A stretch of DNA of 64,000 nt from Paenibacillus sp. OK003 (GTDB lineage Bacteria; Bacillota; Bacilli; Paenibacillales; Paenibacillaceae), in NCBI RefSeq assembly GCF_900109515.1, contig NZ_FOBD01000004.1, positions 310,001 through 374,000 of the forward strand. The letters run 5' to 3'. Every line of letters starts with the position of its first letter. Position 1 is the first letter of the stretch. Shown here in pieces: positions 10,332 through 19,472 of the stretch. The position numbers and the translations under genes are program-made. The notes beneath the pieces were generated by a model, which was not told where the DNA came from, did no database searches, and worked only from the letters and a program-made list of their open reading frames with translations.

Positions 10332-11183
10332 ATGAAAATTGAGAAGGTGCTGAACAACAACGTAGTTACTGTGATTGATCCAGGAGGAAACGAACTGGTC
10401 GTCATGGGACGGGGCATAGCCTTCAAAAAGCATACTGGTGAAACGATAGACGACAGTCTGGTCGAAAAAATATTCTCATTGGAAAGCAAGGAAGTATCGC
10501 AGAAACTGAAAACGCTTCTGTCTGATATTCCAGTTGAATATGTTGAATGCTCGGATGAGATTATCCGTTATGCCGAGACCGTGTTGGGTGAGAAGCTTCA
10601 TGAAAGCATCTACATTTCACTTACGGATCATATTCATTTTGCCATTGACCGGCATCGTCAAGGCTTGCAGATTCGTAACGCATTATTCTGGGAGATCAAG
10701 CGCATGTACCGCAAGGAATATGCCATTGGGCTCAAGGCGCTTCAGATTATTGAAGAAACATTGGGTGTTCTGCTTCCCGAAGACGAATGCGCATTCATCG
10801 CAATGCATCTGGTCAATGCCCAGATGAACGGTGAGATGAGAGAAACCATCAGTATTACGAATATCGTAAAAGACATACTCAACATTGTACGACGCAGCTT
10901 TGTCATTGAGCTGGATGAGGATTCGCTGAGTTATTATCGATTCCTGACACATTTGAAGTTCTTTGCTCAGCGTGTATTACACGGTACAGCGATTGAAGAC
11001 AAGGAAGCAGATAATCCGCTTCATGACCTGGTGAGCAAACAATATCCTGAGGCACATGCTTGTGCTTGTAAGATTAACGACTATACTCGCAAGATCTATA
11101 GCCGGGTCTTATCCAAGGAAGAAATCCTATATCTGACCATTCATATTGAACGAGTTGTCAGAACTGAACAAACAATCGAATAA
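10332..11183 (+). CDS. licT: LicT/BglG-family transcription antiterminator
   Basis: 283 aa. The N-terminal CAT RNA-binding domain (1-56; MKIEKVLNNNVVTVIDPGGN, MGRGIAFKK) is followed by two PTS regulation domains. The regulated histidines fall at 100, 159, 207 and 271, the first three at the same positions as in B. subtilis LicT. PTS-dependent phosphorylation of PRD2 histidines activates the dimer, whereas EII-dependent phosphorylation of PRD1 inactivates it when no beta-glucoside is being taken up. The active dimer binds RATs and prevents termination. Four RATs lie in this locus and three more lie far downstream in the window. ATG 10332 is used; the ribosome site (AAGGTGATG) is moderate. Confidence 0.95.
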   Translation: MKIEKVLNNNVVTVIDPGGNELVVMGRGIAFKKHTGETIDDSLVEKIFSLESKEVSQKLKTLLSDIPVEYVECSDEIIRYAETVLGEKLHESIYISLTDHIHFAIDRHRQGLQIRNALFWEIKRMYRKEYAIGLKALQIIEETLGVLLPEDECAFIAMHLVNAQMNGEMRETISITNIVKDILNIVRRSFVIELDEDSLSYYRFLTHLKFFAQRVLHGTAIEDKEADNPLHDLVSKQYPEAHACACKINDYTRKIYSRVLSKEEILYLTIHIERVVRTEQTIE

Positions 11184-11187
11184 TTTG

Positions 11188-11215
11188 GGATTGTTACTGC
11201 AAAAAAGGCAAAACC
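11188..11215 (+). promoter_or_regulatory. RAT 4 between licT and bglP
   Basis: A 28-nt element, GGATTGTTACTGC...GGCAAAACC, starting 4 bp after the licT stop codon. Confidence 0.92.
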
Positions 11216-11278
11216 TAAACGTTGAATAATGATAAGCTGAAACTGCTTTGTCATTATTCAGTGTTTAGGTTTTTTTTT
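11211..11278 (+). terminator. Leader terminator controlled by RAT 4
   Basis: CCTAAAC with TGAATAATGA pairs with TCATTATTCA and GTTTAGG, followed by nine T. It is one of the strongest terminators in the window. Confidence 0.95.
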
Positions 11279-11311
11279 AACCTTCATTACACATAAAAGG
11301 AGCAAAACACA

Positions 11312-13210
11312 ATGGATAAACAACAATTGTCCAAGGATATTCTGAAGCTTGTTGGTGGCGAAGAGAACATCGATCAAGTCACACACTGTATGACAAGACT
11401 CCGGTTTAACCTGAATGACAACAAAAAAGCGGACAAAGCGACGCTGAAAAATACACCTGGCGTTATGGGCGTTATGGAAAATGGCGGACAGTTCCAGGTT
11501 ATCATCGGTAACGATGTACCTATCGTGTATAATGCACTGGTAGGCAACATGTCCAAATCACCAACCGCAGATAATGCATCATCAGGTGCTTCAACTGGAG
11601 AAAAGAAAAAGAGAAATCCAATAAGTGCGCTGTTCGACTTCATCTCAGGTATGTTTACACCAATTCTGCCTGCGATTACGGGTGCAGGTATGATCAAAGG
11701 GATCGTGGCCATCCTTGTCGCAGTTGGATGGTTGTCCGATACCAGCTCGACCTACATCATTTTGTCTGCAATCGGTGACGGTGCCTTCTACTTCCTGCCA
11801 ATCATTCTGGCGATTAGTGCTGCACGTAAGCTGGGTAGTAATATGTATATTGCTGCGGCGCTTGCTGCCGGTATTATGCACCCGACCATTACAGCATTGC
11901 TGGCCGATGGTCACAACTCATCGTTTATGGGGATTACAGTCATAGCGGCAACGTATTCTTCTACAGTTATTCCGATTGTACTGGCCGTTTGGATTGCTTC
12001 ATATGTAGAGAAAGCCGTTGATCGTGTTATACATGCTTCACTTAAGTTACTCATTGTTCCAACAGTTACCCTGTTAATTATGGTTCCACTGACGTTGATG
12101 ACCGTTGGACCGCTCGGTACTGTTCTTGGTAACGGTTTGTCTGGTGGTATTTCATGGTTGTTCGACAACATGTCCATCTTCGCAAGTATTCTGATTGGTG
12201 GTACGATGTCACTTCTGATCATTACAGGTATGCACTATGCGTTGTTGCCAATCGTTGTAGGTTCAATGACAACACTGGGTTACGACTTTATTATTCCACT
12301 GATGTTTGCAGCTAACTTGGCACAAGGTGGTGCAGCATTTGGTGTGGGTCTCAGATCGAAAAATGCTAAAACCAAATCGCTTGCTTATTCCACAGGTCTT
12401 ACGGCTATTATGGGGATCACGGAACCAGCGATGTATGGTATTAACATGAAGTTCAAAAAACCATTTATCGCAGCTCTCAGCGGGGGTGCTATTGCTGGTG
12501 CATTTATGGGGATCTTCAATGTTAAATCGTATGTTATTACAGGACTTGCGGGTCTGCCGAGTATCGCGGCATTTGTCAGTCCAGCAATTAGCACATTGAT
12601 TTATGCTCTGGTTGGTGGTTTGATTGCCATCGTAGCAGCAGCAATCATTACGTATATCTTGGGCTTCCAAGAAGAAAATGCATCGGAGCCAGTAGCTGAG
12701 CCTGCAACACCAGCAGCAACGACTTCTGCTACTGCTGTTGAAGAAACTAAAGCACTGGATCAAGACGTATTCAGCCCAATTACTGGTGAAGTTAAACCAT
12801 TGAGCGAAGTTCCAGACCCAGCATTCTCCGAAGAGATTATGGGTAAAGGGTTTGCGATTCAGCCGTCGGAAGGCCGTGTGGTTTCTCCAATTAACGGAAC
12901 CGTATTCTCGTTGTCGAAGAGTGGACACGCTATTGGCTTGGTAAGTGACAATGGCGCTGAGATGCTCATTCACATCGGGATTGATACCGTGAAACTGAAA
13001 GGTCAATTCTTCTCCCCTAAAGTTCAAGCAGGAGCGAAGGTTGCCGTTGGTGATGTGCTGATGGAATTTGACCGGGAAGAAATCGAAAAAGCCGGTTACA
13101 CAACGATTACACCGGTCATCATTACGAACATGCATCAATATCATTCAATTGAGTCTGCCGGACGTACAACGATTAAGGAAAAAGAATTGTTGTTTACGGC
13201 AAAAGCTTAA
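11312..13210 (+). CDS. bglP: Beta-glucoside PTS permease EIIBCA
   Basis: 632 aa in B-C-A order. EIIB (1-85) has the phosphocysteine Cys26 in DQVTHCMTRLRF. EIIC (about 105-450) has about ten hydrophobic segments and the conserved GITEPAMYGIN motif. A Ala/Pro/Thr-rich linker follows, then EIIA (about 485-632) with the active His554 in EMLIHIGIDTV. It imports and phosphorylates beta-glucosides at the membrane, feeding the two GH1 enzymes, and as the cognate EII should also control LicT through PRD1. ATG 11312 follows an AAAGGAG site. The domain order matches BglP of Bacillus. Confidence 0.95.
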   Translation: MDKQQLSKDILKLVGGEENIDQVTHCMTRLRFNLNDNKKADKATLKNTPGVMGVMENGGQFQVIIGNDVPIVYNALVGNMSKSPTADNASSGASTGEKKKRNPISALFDFISGMFTPILPAITGAGMIKGIVAILVAVGWLSDTSSTYIILSAIGDGAFYFLPIILAISAARKLGSNMYIAAALAAGIMHPTITALLADGHNSSFMGITVIAATYSSTVIPIVLAVWIASYVEKAVDRVIHASLKLLIVPTVTLLIMVPLTLMTVGPLGTVLGNGLSGGISWLFDNMSIFASILIGGTMSLLIITGMHYALLPIVVGSMTTLGYDFIIPLMFAANLAQGGAAFGVGLRSKNAKTKSLAYSTGLTAIMGITEPAMYGINMKFKKPFIAALSGGAIAGAFMGIFNVKSYVITGLAGLPSIAAFVSPAISTLIYALVGGLIAIVAAAIITYILGFQEENASEPVAEPATPAATTSATAVEETKALDQDVFSPITGEVKPLSEVPDPAFSEEIMGKGFAIQPSEGRVVSPINGTVFSLSKSGHAIGLVSDNGAEMLIHIGIDTVKLKGQFFSPKVQAGAKVAVGDVLMEFDREEIEKAGYTTITPVIITNMHQYHSIESAGRTTIKEKELLFTAKA

Positions 13211-13218
13211 CGAACACC

Positions 13219-13272
13219 AAAAAGCAGCAGTCTTTCCGGATGGAATTATTCCGGCAAGGCTGCTGCTTTTTT
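13219..13272 (+). terminator. Terminator of the bgl locus
   Basis: AAAAAGCAGCAG pairs with CTGCTGCTTTTTT and an inner TCCGGA/TCCGG pairing, followed by a T-run. Confidence 0.9.
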
Positions 13273-13314
13273 AGTATATGGGCAATATTCTTCATGGCTA
13301 ATATCGGCTGGATG

Positions 13315-14208
13315 CTAAACCGAGCGAGAAGGTAGCAGCTCCTGAACCAATTGCACAAAGTGCTGCGCGGGCTTGGACAGGTGGCGATTGCGATGCCACA
13401 CAAGCGCAGAATCTACGGTAGACTGCGTATCCTGAATACGATAAACATGAAAAGGATGCTCATGATAAAGCTGCAAAACCGTATGAGGCACGATCGAGCT
13501 TGCAAAACCGAGTCGTACAAGTTCCAACAACATGTTAATATCCGAGCATTCGCCCGTAATCGAAGGATTCACATGATGCTCACGGAATTTCTGCAATATC
13601 AGTTCGAACATCCCGAGTCCTTCCGTACTGGGAAGCAAGAGAGGGATGTCGGCCAGCTTTTGAAAATAAATCCCGCTCTCATCCGCTGACCCCAGCGGTG
13701 TGGAGGAAATATAGAAGAGAGCTTCCTGCGGTAGATGCAGCACTTCATATTGTTCTGTTTTGACAGGCATCCGTACACAGGCAAGCTCGATTTTGCCTTC
13801 ACCCAAGAGCTGGCAGAGCTGTGCAGATTCATTTTGCTGAATTTTATAGGTTACCTGAGGGTGTGTTGTCCGAAACTGCTGGAGCGCCTGAGGGATCAAA
13901 CGATCTGAAATGGTATTAATTCCAAGCGACAGCTTGCCCCGAATGCCATACCTGAAGCTTTGCATTTCCATGACGGCTTCCTCCATGTATTTGGTCATTG
14001 TGACCGCATAATCATAGAAGCTTCGACCCGCCTGTGTCAGCTCCATGCTGCGTCCTTTGCGTTCAAACAAAGCCACGCCGAGCTCGTCTTCCATCAGCTT
14101 GAGCTGTTGGCTTAGAGGAGGCTGAGCCATGTGTAATCTGCGCGCTGCCGCCGTGATCTGTCTCTCCTCGGCAATCGCGATGAAATAGCGACATTGTTTG
14201 ATATCCAC
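13315..14208 (-). CDS. LysR-family transcriptional regulator
   Basis: 297 aa from GTG 14208, placed 7 nt after AGAGGAG. The N-terminal winged HTH is clear (DIKQCRYFIAIAEERQITAA, ARRLHMAQPPLSQQLKLME), with a C-terminal effector domain (about 90-295). The HTH resembles the CatR/BenM/GltC branch, but the ligand cannot be read. It is divergent from the ankyrin-permease operon starting at 14387, and the 178-bp gap holds TATGTTACCATACATA (14282-14297), an imperfect dyad of the size LysR proteins bind. Control of the purine/uracil-type permease is therefore a reasonable inference. Confidence 0.88.
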   Translation of the reverse strand: MDIKQCRYFIAIAEERQITAAARRLHMAQPPLSQQLKLMEDELGVALFERKGRSMELTQAGRSFYDYAVTMTKYMEEAVMEMQSFRYGIRGKLSLGINTISDRLIPQALQQFRTTHPQVTYKIQQNESAQLCQLLGEGKIELACVRMPVKTEQYEVLHLPQEALFYISSTPLGSADESGIYFQKLADIPLLLPSTEGLGMFELILQKFREHHVNPSITGECSDINMLLELVRLGFASSIVPHTVLQLYHEHPFHVYRIQDTQSTVDSALVWHRNRHLSKPAQHFVQLVQELLPSRSV

Positions 14209-14386
14209 GTGTGTTCTCCTCTGCGATATGTTTTTCATATGGGAAACCAACAAAACATGTATTTTTATTATACTTCCATCCTATGTTACCATACATAAGA
14301 TTTAAACACTGCAAATCACACATGTTGATTATGATCTATCGAATATATGCCGTGAGGATGACGACGAATTGGAGGGTGAAGGTGCG

Positions 14387-14971
14387 ATGCTGAAAACAAT
14401 ACATGCAGCTGCTGAAGCTGGACATACAGATGATGTGCTGCGGTTTATCGCACAAGGAACCGGAGTGAATGACCGGGATGCGCGAGGACGGACGCCTCTG
14501 ATGGCCGCGGTATATGGCAACAAGCCAGAGACGGCAAGTATGCTTATTGAAGCGGGAGCGGATGTGAACATCCAGGATCAACGACTGGACAACATGCTGC
14601 TGTATGCCAGTGCGGAAGGTTTGCTTAAAATGGTCGAACTGGCTATAAAAGCAGGTGCCGATACCCGGATTACGAATCGGTTTGGGGGCACAGCTCTGAT
14701 TCCTGCTTCAGATCGAGGTCATGTCGATATTGTGGAGATCCTTCTGAAATGCACGGATGTGGATGTGAACCATATCAACAATCTGGGCTGGACAGCTTTG
14801 CTGGAAGCGGTCATTCTGGGGGATGGCGGCACTCGCCATCAGCAGATCGTAGCATTGCTTTTGCAATATGGTGCCGATCCTTCCATTGCAGACAGGGACG
14901 GCGTTACAGCACTTGCGCATGCCCAGAGGCATCATTATATAGAAATGGAGCGAATGTTAACCCAATCATGA
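14387..14971 (+). CDS. Ankyrin-repeat protein
   Basis: 194 aa. ATG 14387 has an upstream GGAGG. At least five ankyrin-type repeats are visible, e.g. DDRGRTPLMAAVYGNKPET-like, SMLIEAGADVNIQD, LAIKAGADTRITNRFGGTAL, ILLKCTDVDVNHINNLGWTA and LLLQYGADPSIADRDGVTAL. No signal or membrane segment. Such proteins are protein-binding scaffolds. The stop overlaps the next start as ATGA (14968-14971), so the protein is translationally coupled to the permease and may bind or regulate it. Confidence 0.88.
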   Translation: MLKTIHAAAEAGHTDDVLRFIAQGTGVNDRDARGRTPLMAAVYGNKPETASMLIEAGADVNIQDQRLDNMLLYASAEGLLKMVELAIKAGADTRITNRFGGTALIPASDRGHVDIVEILLKCTDVDVNHINNLGWTALLEAVILGDGGTRHQQIVALLLQYGADPSIADRDGVTALAHAQRHHYIEMERMLTQS

Positions 14972-16314
14972 ACAGACATCAAGAGCAATCTTTGCAAAAT
15001 AATTTAAAGGGTGCGTCATCGCTTGCATTGGCAGGCATTCAGTGGTTTTTCTTCCTGTTTACCAACACAGTGGTGGTGCCGTTATCCATCGGACACAATT
15101 TTCAGCTTTCACCGGAGGCTATTGCCGCGTCGATGCAGCATGCCTTTTTGCTTACCGGGGCTGTGTGTATATTACAGGCATTCTTCGGCCATCGTTATGC
15201 CGTGATGGATGGTCCCTCGGGGTTATGGTGGGGGCTGACGCTAAGCTTAACGGCCTCGGCTTCATCGGCAGGAATGAGTTTGGAACGTATTGGTGGAGGA
15301 CTGGCTGCGGGTTTCCTGTTAGCGGGTCTGACGATGATGATCCTTGGCGGACTTGGAGCGGCGCATGTGCTTCAGAAGCTGTTCACACCAATGGTCAAGA
15401 GTGCGATGTTATTTCTGATGACGATTCAATTGACCATGAATTTCTTCAAAGGCATGGTTGGATACACCGAGTTTGGCACATTCAACCTGCCTGTAGCGGC
15501 GTTGTCCGTTGCTATTGCGTTTCTTGTGGCCTTAATCCAGCTTAAGGGAAAAGGCAAGCTCGGCAACTATTCCATCCTGATTGGCATCGTGACGGGGTGG
15601 ATTGTCTACAGCTTTGTGTTCCCTGGACAGCATGCAGGAGCATCAGGTCAACAGGATTTAAGCCTGTTTTCTTGGTTTCCATGGGGGACGCCGAAGTGGG
15701 AGCCGGGAATCGTCATCACAGCTTTTTTTGTTGGGATGGTGAATATGACGAACTCCATCACCACGTTAAGCTCGGTCGAAAAAATATATGGAGTGCAAAC
15801 GACCAGCCAACAATATAAACGATCATACATGCTCACGGGACTATTCACCATGTTATCTGCGTGTGTAGGTGTACTGCCGTTCGGATTATTTGCTTCTTCA
15901 ATCGGATTCCTGGAGAGCACCCGCATTCTGAAACGGGCTGCGTTTGTTGTTGGAGCAGGCATGTTATGTATATTGGGACTTACACCTTCCGTGACAGCCT
16001 TTTTCGCACAAATCCCTCCCAGTGTAGGGAGCGCCGTGCTATTTGTAGCCTATTTGCAAATGTTTGGTACAGCCCTAAGAACACTTGAAGGCACCACCTT
16101 TAATTCCAAAACCATCTATCGTGTGGCGCTGCCGGTTCTTACAGGTGTTGCAGTAATGAATATCCCTGCTGAAGCTTTTCATGCTCTGCCTATGTATCTC
16201 GTTCCGATTATTAGCAATGGACTCGTCATTGGAGTCATGGTTTCACTTTTGCTCGAAACCACAATAGATTGGTCCAAGATGGACAATACAACTACGGCTA
16301 CCAAAGCAGCCTGA
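14968..16314 (+). CDS. NCS2-family nucleobase permease (uracil/xanthine type)
   Basis: 448 aa from ATG 14968; a longer frame in phase upstream is an artefact within the ankyrin gene. About 12-14 hydrophobic segments. The segment HRYAVMDGPSGLWWG lies where NCS2 carriers have their first substrate helix hairpin, and VGMVNMTNSITTLSSVEKIYG holds the second conserved region with Asn/Thr in place of the usual acidic residue in some members. It should import a purine, uracil or related base with H+ or Na+. The exact substrate is unknown. It is coupled to the ankyrin gene and probably controlled by the divergent LysR regulator. Confidence 0.82.
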   Translation: MNRHQEQSLQNNLKGASSLALAGIQWFFFLFTNTVVVPLSIGHNFQLSPEAIAASMQHAFLLTGAVCILQAFFGHRYAVMDGPSGLWWGLTLSLTASASSAGMSLERIGGGLAAGFLLAGLTMMILGGLGAAHVLQKLFTPMVKSAMLFLMTIQLTMNFFKGMVGYTEFGTFNLPVAALSVAIAFLVALIQLKGKGKLGNYSILIGIVTGWIVYSFVFPGQHAGASGQQDLSLFSWFPWGTPKWEPGIVITAFFVGMVNMTNSITTLSSVEKIYGVQTTSQQYKRSYMLTGLFTMLSACVGVLPFGLFASSIGFLESTRILKRAAFVVGAGMLCILGLTPSVTAFFAQIPPSVGSAVLFVAYLQMFGTALRTLEGTTFNSKTIYRVALPVLTGVAVMNIPAEAFHALPMYLVPIISNGLVIGVMVSLLLETTIDWSKMDNTTTATKAA

Positions 16315-16329
16315 ATACCTGAAATATTG

Positions 16330-16360
16330 AAACAGTCCGGTTCATCGGGCTGTTTTTTTT
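16330..16360 (+). terminator. Terminator of the ankyrin-permease operon
   Basis: AACAG-CCG pairs with CGG-CTGTT around a 6-nt loop, followed by eight T. Confidence 0.88.
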
Positions 16361-16382
16361 GTTGGATTGGTAGCTCTCCCGG

Positions 16383-16760
16383 TTACTTCACCATAATTTT
16401 GCCTTGCCCCGCAAGCATTCGCATTTCTCTGGATAAACGTTCATGATTGCCTTGCTGGATCTCCAGCTGTACGCCGTAGTGCCATCGGTTATCCTCTTCT
16501 TTGCCCCAGCGCAGCGTTCCTTCCAAATACAACGGGTCTTCAAAAAGCAGCAAGTTCATGCCGATTCGGATGTTATTGGACTCCACATGCAGATTTAACG
16601 GAAATGTAAGCTGACAGCCAGATCGGCTGATATCGCATAATTCAGCTTGAATGGGTTTGGGTGGTGCTAAGGCGCCGTTAATGCTGAGTATAAAAATTTC
16701 GAACATTATCGGTTCCTTTAAAGTATAGCGAAAAGGTTCTCTTCTAAGGTTGATAGCCAT
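16383..16760 (-). CDS. PilZ-domain protein
   Basis: 125 aa from ATG 16760, with GGAGG 6 nt upstream. The N-terminal RREPFRYTLKEP matches the RxxxR c-di-GMP-binding element and ELCDISRSGCQLTFP matches the D/NxSxxG element of PilZ domains. The remaining beta-barrel (GTLRWGKEEDNRWHYGVQLE) ends with the usual helix. A single-domain c-di-GMP receptor that could control motility, exopolysaccharide or a partner enzyme. A c-di-GMP synthase gene sits 20 kb away at 37167. It is transcribed alone. Confidence 0.87.
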   Translation of the reverse strand: MAINLRREPFRYTLKEPIMFEIFILSINGALAPPKPIQAELCDISRSGCQLTFPLNLHVESNNIRIGMNLLLFEDPLYLEGTLRWGKEEDNRWHYGVQLEIQQGNHERLSREMRMLAGQGKIMVK

Positions 16761-16879
16761 GGTTTCCTCCACAAAATCAAAAAAGTCAGTTATGATTATA
16801 TCGTCATTTTTGCTAAAAAAATGAAGAGATTAACCTTGTTTGCTAACACCTTCAGTTTCTTCGGATTTTCAGGAAAAAA

Positions 16880-17965
16880 TTAATCGATTGGGAACCGGAA
16901 ATGTTCAACAAACAGTTGATCAACTGCGTGAATAGAGTTCAAGAATTGAACAATATCATCCAAATACTGTGCGTCCATTAGTCTTCGTGGCGAGAACAAG
17001 GCGGTTGCATAGGTTTTGAACGTAGAATGCACCAGTGAAGAGGGCAGCATCGAATGATCAGCATCCGGTAGTTTAGTTACACTGAGCAGTGATTGTGGAA
17101 TCATCTGACGATATACGCGTTCTGTCTCTTGAACATCGACATTAATATCTTTATCTCCAAGCACAAGATGAACAGGGCTATGAAACGAAGCTAGCCCATC
17201 TGTGGCATCCGATTCCACATTGTTGACGATAAACGTCCAGCGCTCCTTGGAAATGAGCTGCTCCTTATTAGCCATGTACATGTATTCATCATAGGTGGCC
17301 TTGTTTCGAATCAACTGCAGAACCTGGTCATTATAGAGCTGCTTTGCAGTGATCTCTTCCTCGGTATATCCCTTCTGGAGCATTTCCTGCTGGGTGTTGT
17401 ATCTGCCCTGTGTAATCCAGTTGATGGCGGGGGAAACCAAAATGCTAAATGCAATATCCGGATCTTGTTTCACGACGTTTGGAATGACCCATCCAGCCTG
17501 GCTGGCACCCCACAAACCAATTCGATCTTGATCAATAGAGGGTTCTTTTCTGGCCCATTCAATGGCGGTTAAGACATCCTGTGCACGATCCTCCATGGTC
17601 TGGTCAAGCCAGTTTCCCGAGGAACCGCCAACACCAGGTTTATCCAACGAGAGGGAGGCATACCCCGCCATGGCAAGCTTTTCCCACAAAGGTCGGTATC
17701 CACCGTCATAACTGGCATTAATTGGACCATCTCCATGTACAAAAACGACAAGGCCAACCTGATCTGAATGATGTTTGGGCAGTGTGAGTATACCCGTTAA
17801 TTGTCCATGTGCGGTTGGAATGGTGATGCGTGTTTCTTTCATGTTGAATGTGTTCTGAATGAGCACTACGGACACAATGAACAGAATAATGATCAGCGCA
17901 GTTATCAGCCATCTAAAAAATGGCAGTGTGAAAAATCTTAATCTAGGGGATGAATGTTTGAACAA
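16880..17965 (-). CDS. Membrane-anchored alpha/beta hydrolase
   Basis: 361 aa. TTG 17965 follows GAGGAGG by 7 nt, so this start overlaps the upstream GNAT gene by 28 bp. One N-terminal membrane segment (about 13-37) anchors an extracytoplasmic alpha/beta hydrolase. VVFVHGDGPINAS is the oxyanion region, and the nucleophile elbow is GLWGASQAGW with Ser in GxSxxG. Acid and His lie near LGDKDINVDV and DADHSMLP. The fold is close to dipeptidyl-peptidase/acyl-ester hydrolases. The substrate is unknown. Third gene of a merR-GNAT-hydrolase operon, probably an export or detoxification unit. Confidence 0.85.
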   Translation of the reverse strand: MFKHSSPRLRFFTLPFFRWLITALIIILFIVSVVLIQNTFNMKETRITIPTAHGQLTGILTLPKHHSDQVGLVVFVHGDGPINASYDGGYRPLWEKLAMAGYASLSLDKPGVGGSSGNWLDQTMEDRAQDVLTAIEWARKEPSIDQDRIGLWGASQAGWVIPNVVKQDPDIAFSILVSPAINWITQGRYNTQQEMLQKGYTEEEITAKQLYNDQVLQLIRNKATYDEYMYMANKEQLISKERWTFIVNNVESDATDGLASFHSPVHLVLGDKDINVDVQETERVYRQMIPQSLLSVTKLPDADHSMLPSSLVHSTFKTYATALFSPRRLMDAQYLDDIVQFLNSIHAVDQLFVEHFRFPID

Positions 17966-18627
17966 TGGAATACCTCCTCGATGTCTGAGATAGGGCTGAT
18001 CATGAAAATCCATTCAGGTTCACGGAACAGGAAGTTTCTGAAAGGGCTGGTGTGTGATGATTTCCCTCTGAAGTTCATTTGATTATAAAGATGAATGGCT
18101 GGCGTGTTTTTGCTGGATACGTGCAAAGATATATATTTACAATGGAGATGTTGGTTTGCGAATTGCTGAGCTGTAATCAGCAACTGTCTGGCAATCCCAC
18201 GCTTTCGGTGACTTGAAGCTACAGCTAAATGCTCAATATAACATTCGTGTGGACTTGGCTTATATTCCAGGGCAATCATTCCGACCATAAACATGCAGAC
18301 ATTGCGTAGTCCGTATTGCTTGCAAAGCTTAAGGAGTGGAATGTGATGGATATCCTTTTTTATCTGTAGGTTTTTTTTGGGGCACCATTTCAGGCCTAGA
18401 ACCCCGACAACCTGGTTTCCATCCATAGCAATGAACTGCCTACCGGAGGGTGAGTTTCCCTGCTCAACCCATATAGCGCCAAGTAAGTCAACTATTTCAG
18501 TTGGGGCCAGCCGAACAAGAGCCTCAAACTTGGCTGCAAAAGAATGGACTATTAACGTTCGGACAGCCAGTTGATGTTGACTTTGATTATCATAGTCCAC
18601 AATTTTAATTGGAGTCGTGAGGTTCAT
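17938..18627 (-). CDS. GNAT-family N-acetyltransferase
   Basis: 229 aa. ATG 18627 overlaps the merR stop codon (ATGA). C-terminal GNAT core: IEHLAVASSHRKRGIARQLL is the acetyl-CoA loop (R-x-x-G-x-A) and LHVSSKNTPAIHLYNQMNF the last conserved motif. The N-terminal 60 residues and the long segment 110-140 are less conserved. It could acetylate a small amine or drug as part of the MerR-controlled response. The 3' end overlaps the hydrolase start, so the three genes are tightly coupled. Confidence 0.85.
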   Translation of the reverse strand: MNLTTPIKIVDYDNQSQHQLAVRTLIVHSFAAKFEALVRLAPTEIVDLLGAIWVEQGNSPSGRQFIAMDGNQVVGVLGLKWCPKKNLQIKKDIHHIPLLKLCKQYGLRNVCMFMVGMIALEYKPSPHECYIEHLAVASSHRKRGIARQLLITAQQFANQHLHCKYISLHVSSKNTPAIHLYNQMNFRGKSSHTSPFRNFLFREPEWIFMISPISDIEEVFHCSNIHPLD

Positions 18628-19436
18628 AATGGGTTCCTTTCTTTCACTTTAGGAGGAGTGACCTCAATTCTGGCCTGAATCTCATAGTGTAATTGATCAG
18701 TTCCTAACATGGAGAGATAGGACTTTTCAATCAAAATTATAGGGTCTACCAGCACGTAAGTGGCTTGAAATGCGTATTCCTTAAGGTGATGAATTTCCAG
18801 GGCAATATTTTCTTCGGATGTCACTGTGAATGATCTGGTTAGATACAACCCTTTTTCAACAAAAGAATCGCTGGTATCACTAGAAGACGGTACACAGACT
18901 GAAACCTTCTCTAAGGTATACAAGTAGTGTAAATCAATTTCAAACAATGCAGGTTGATCCGTACGATGCTGATACAGTGCACGGGCATGCAAAGATTCGT
19001 TTGGTTGGATGATGATCCAAGTGGTGAAATGCCGAACAGGAATTTCCTTTATCTCATATATGGGTATACACTGATCCTGCTGGGATTGGCTGATCCATTC
19101 CTGCTGTTCCTGCAATATGCCTTGAATGAATTGTTTCATATGCATTAACGAATCAATCTGTGATTGTACAGCTTGAAGTGAATCCGTTAATAATCGGTTA
19201 TAGTCATCTGCGGAATAGGAGAGCATGCACTCTTTGATTTGCTGAACAGGGACATTCAACTTGCGCAATAAAAGAATGTGAGAAAGCTGGTAGATCTCAT
19301 CCATTCCATACATACGGTAGTGGTTGGTATCCACATATGCCGGGAAAAGTATTTCTTTTTCCTCAAAGTATCGAATTTGATGGATTGAAACATGCATTAA
19401 TTTGGATAATTCGCTAATCGTAATGTATTTGTTCAT
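18624..19436 (-). CDS. MerR-family activator with a GyrI-like effector domain
   Basis: 270 aa. The N-terminal HTH (TISELSKLMHVSIHQIRYFE) and wing (NHYRMYGMDEIYQL) are MerR type, followed by a dimerisation helix (about 85-120) and a C-terminal domain of about 140 aa like BmrR/GyrI effector-binding domains, which bind hydrophobic cations or drugs. The gene heads an operon with GNAT and hydrolase genes. Its own promoter (19473-19503) has the long 19-bp spacer that MerR proteins activate by untwisting, so it probably autoactivates. The inducing ligand is unknown. Confidence 0.9.
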   Translation of the reverse strand: MNKYITISELSKLMHVSIHQIRYFEEKEILFPAYVDTNHYRMYGMDEIYQLSHILLLRKLNVPVQQIKECMLSYSADDYNRLLTDSLQAVQSQIDSLMHMKQFIQGILQEQQEWISQSQQDQCIPIYEIKEIPVRHFTTWIIIQPNESLHARALYQHRTDQPALFEIDLHYLYTLEKVSVCVPSSSDTSDSFVEKGLYLTRSFTVTSEENIALEIHHLKEYAFQATYVLVDPIILIEKSYLSMLGTDQLHYEIQARIEVTPPKVKERNPL

Positions 19437-19472
19437 TAAGCTGGCTCCTGTCTGCTTGAATGGAATAGTTCC

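Noticed and set aside
12263..13144. 293-codon minus-strand ORF opposite bglP
   Set aside because: Antisense frame of the PTS permease, rich in Cys/Asn/Arg as expected from a shadow frame.
14749..14967. Long upstream extension of the NCS2 permease frame
   Set aside because: The part before 14968 lies inside the ankyrin gene, is Cys/Ser-rich and non-membrane, and lacks a ribosome site; the ATGA overlap start at 14968 fits the family.
15042..15545. Plus-strand ORF inside the permease gene
   Set aside because: Out-of-frame shadow within a clear NCS2 coding region.
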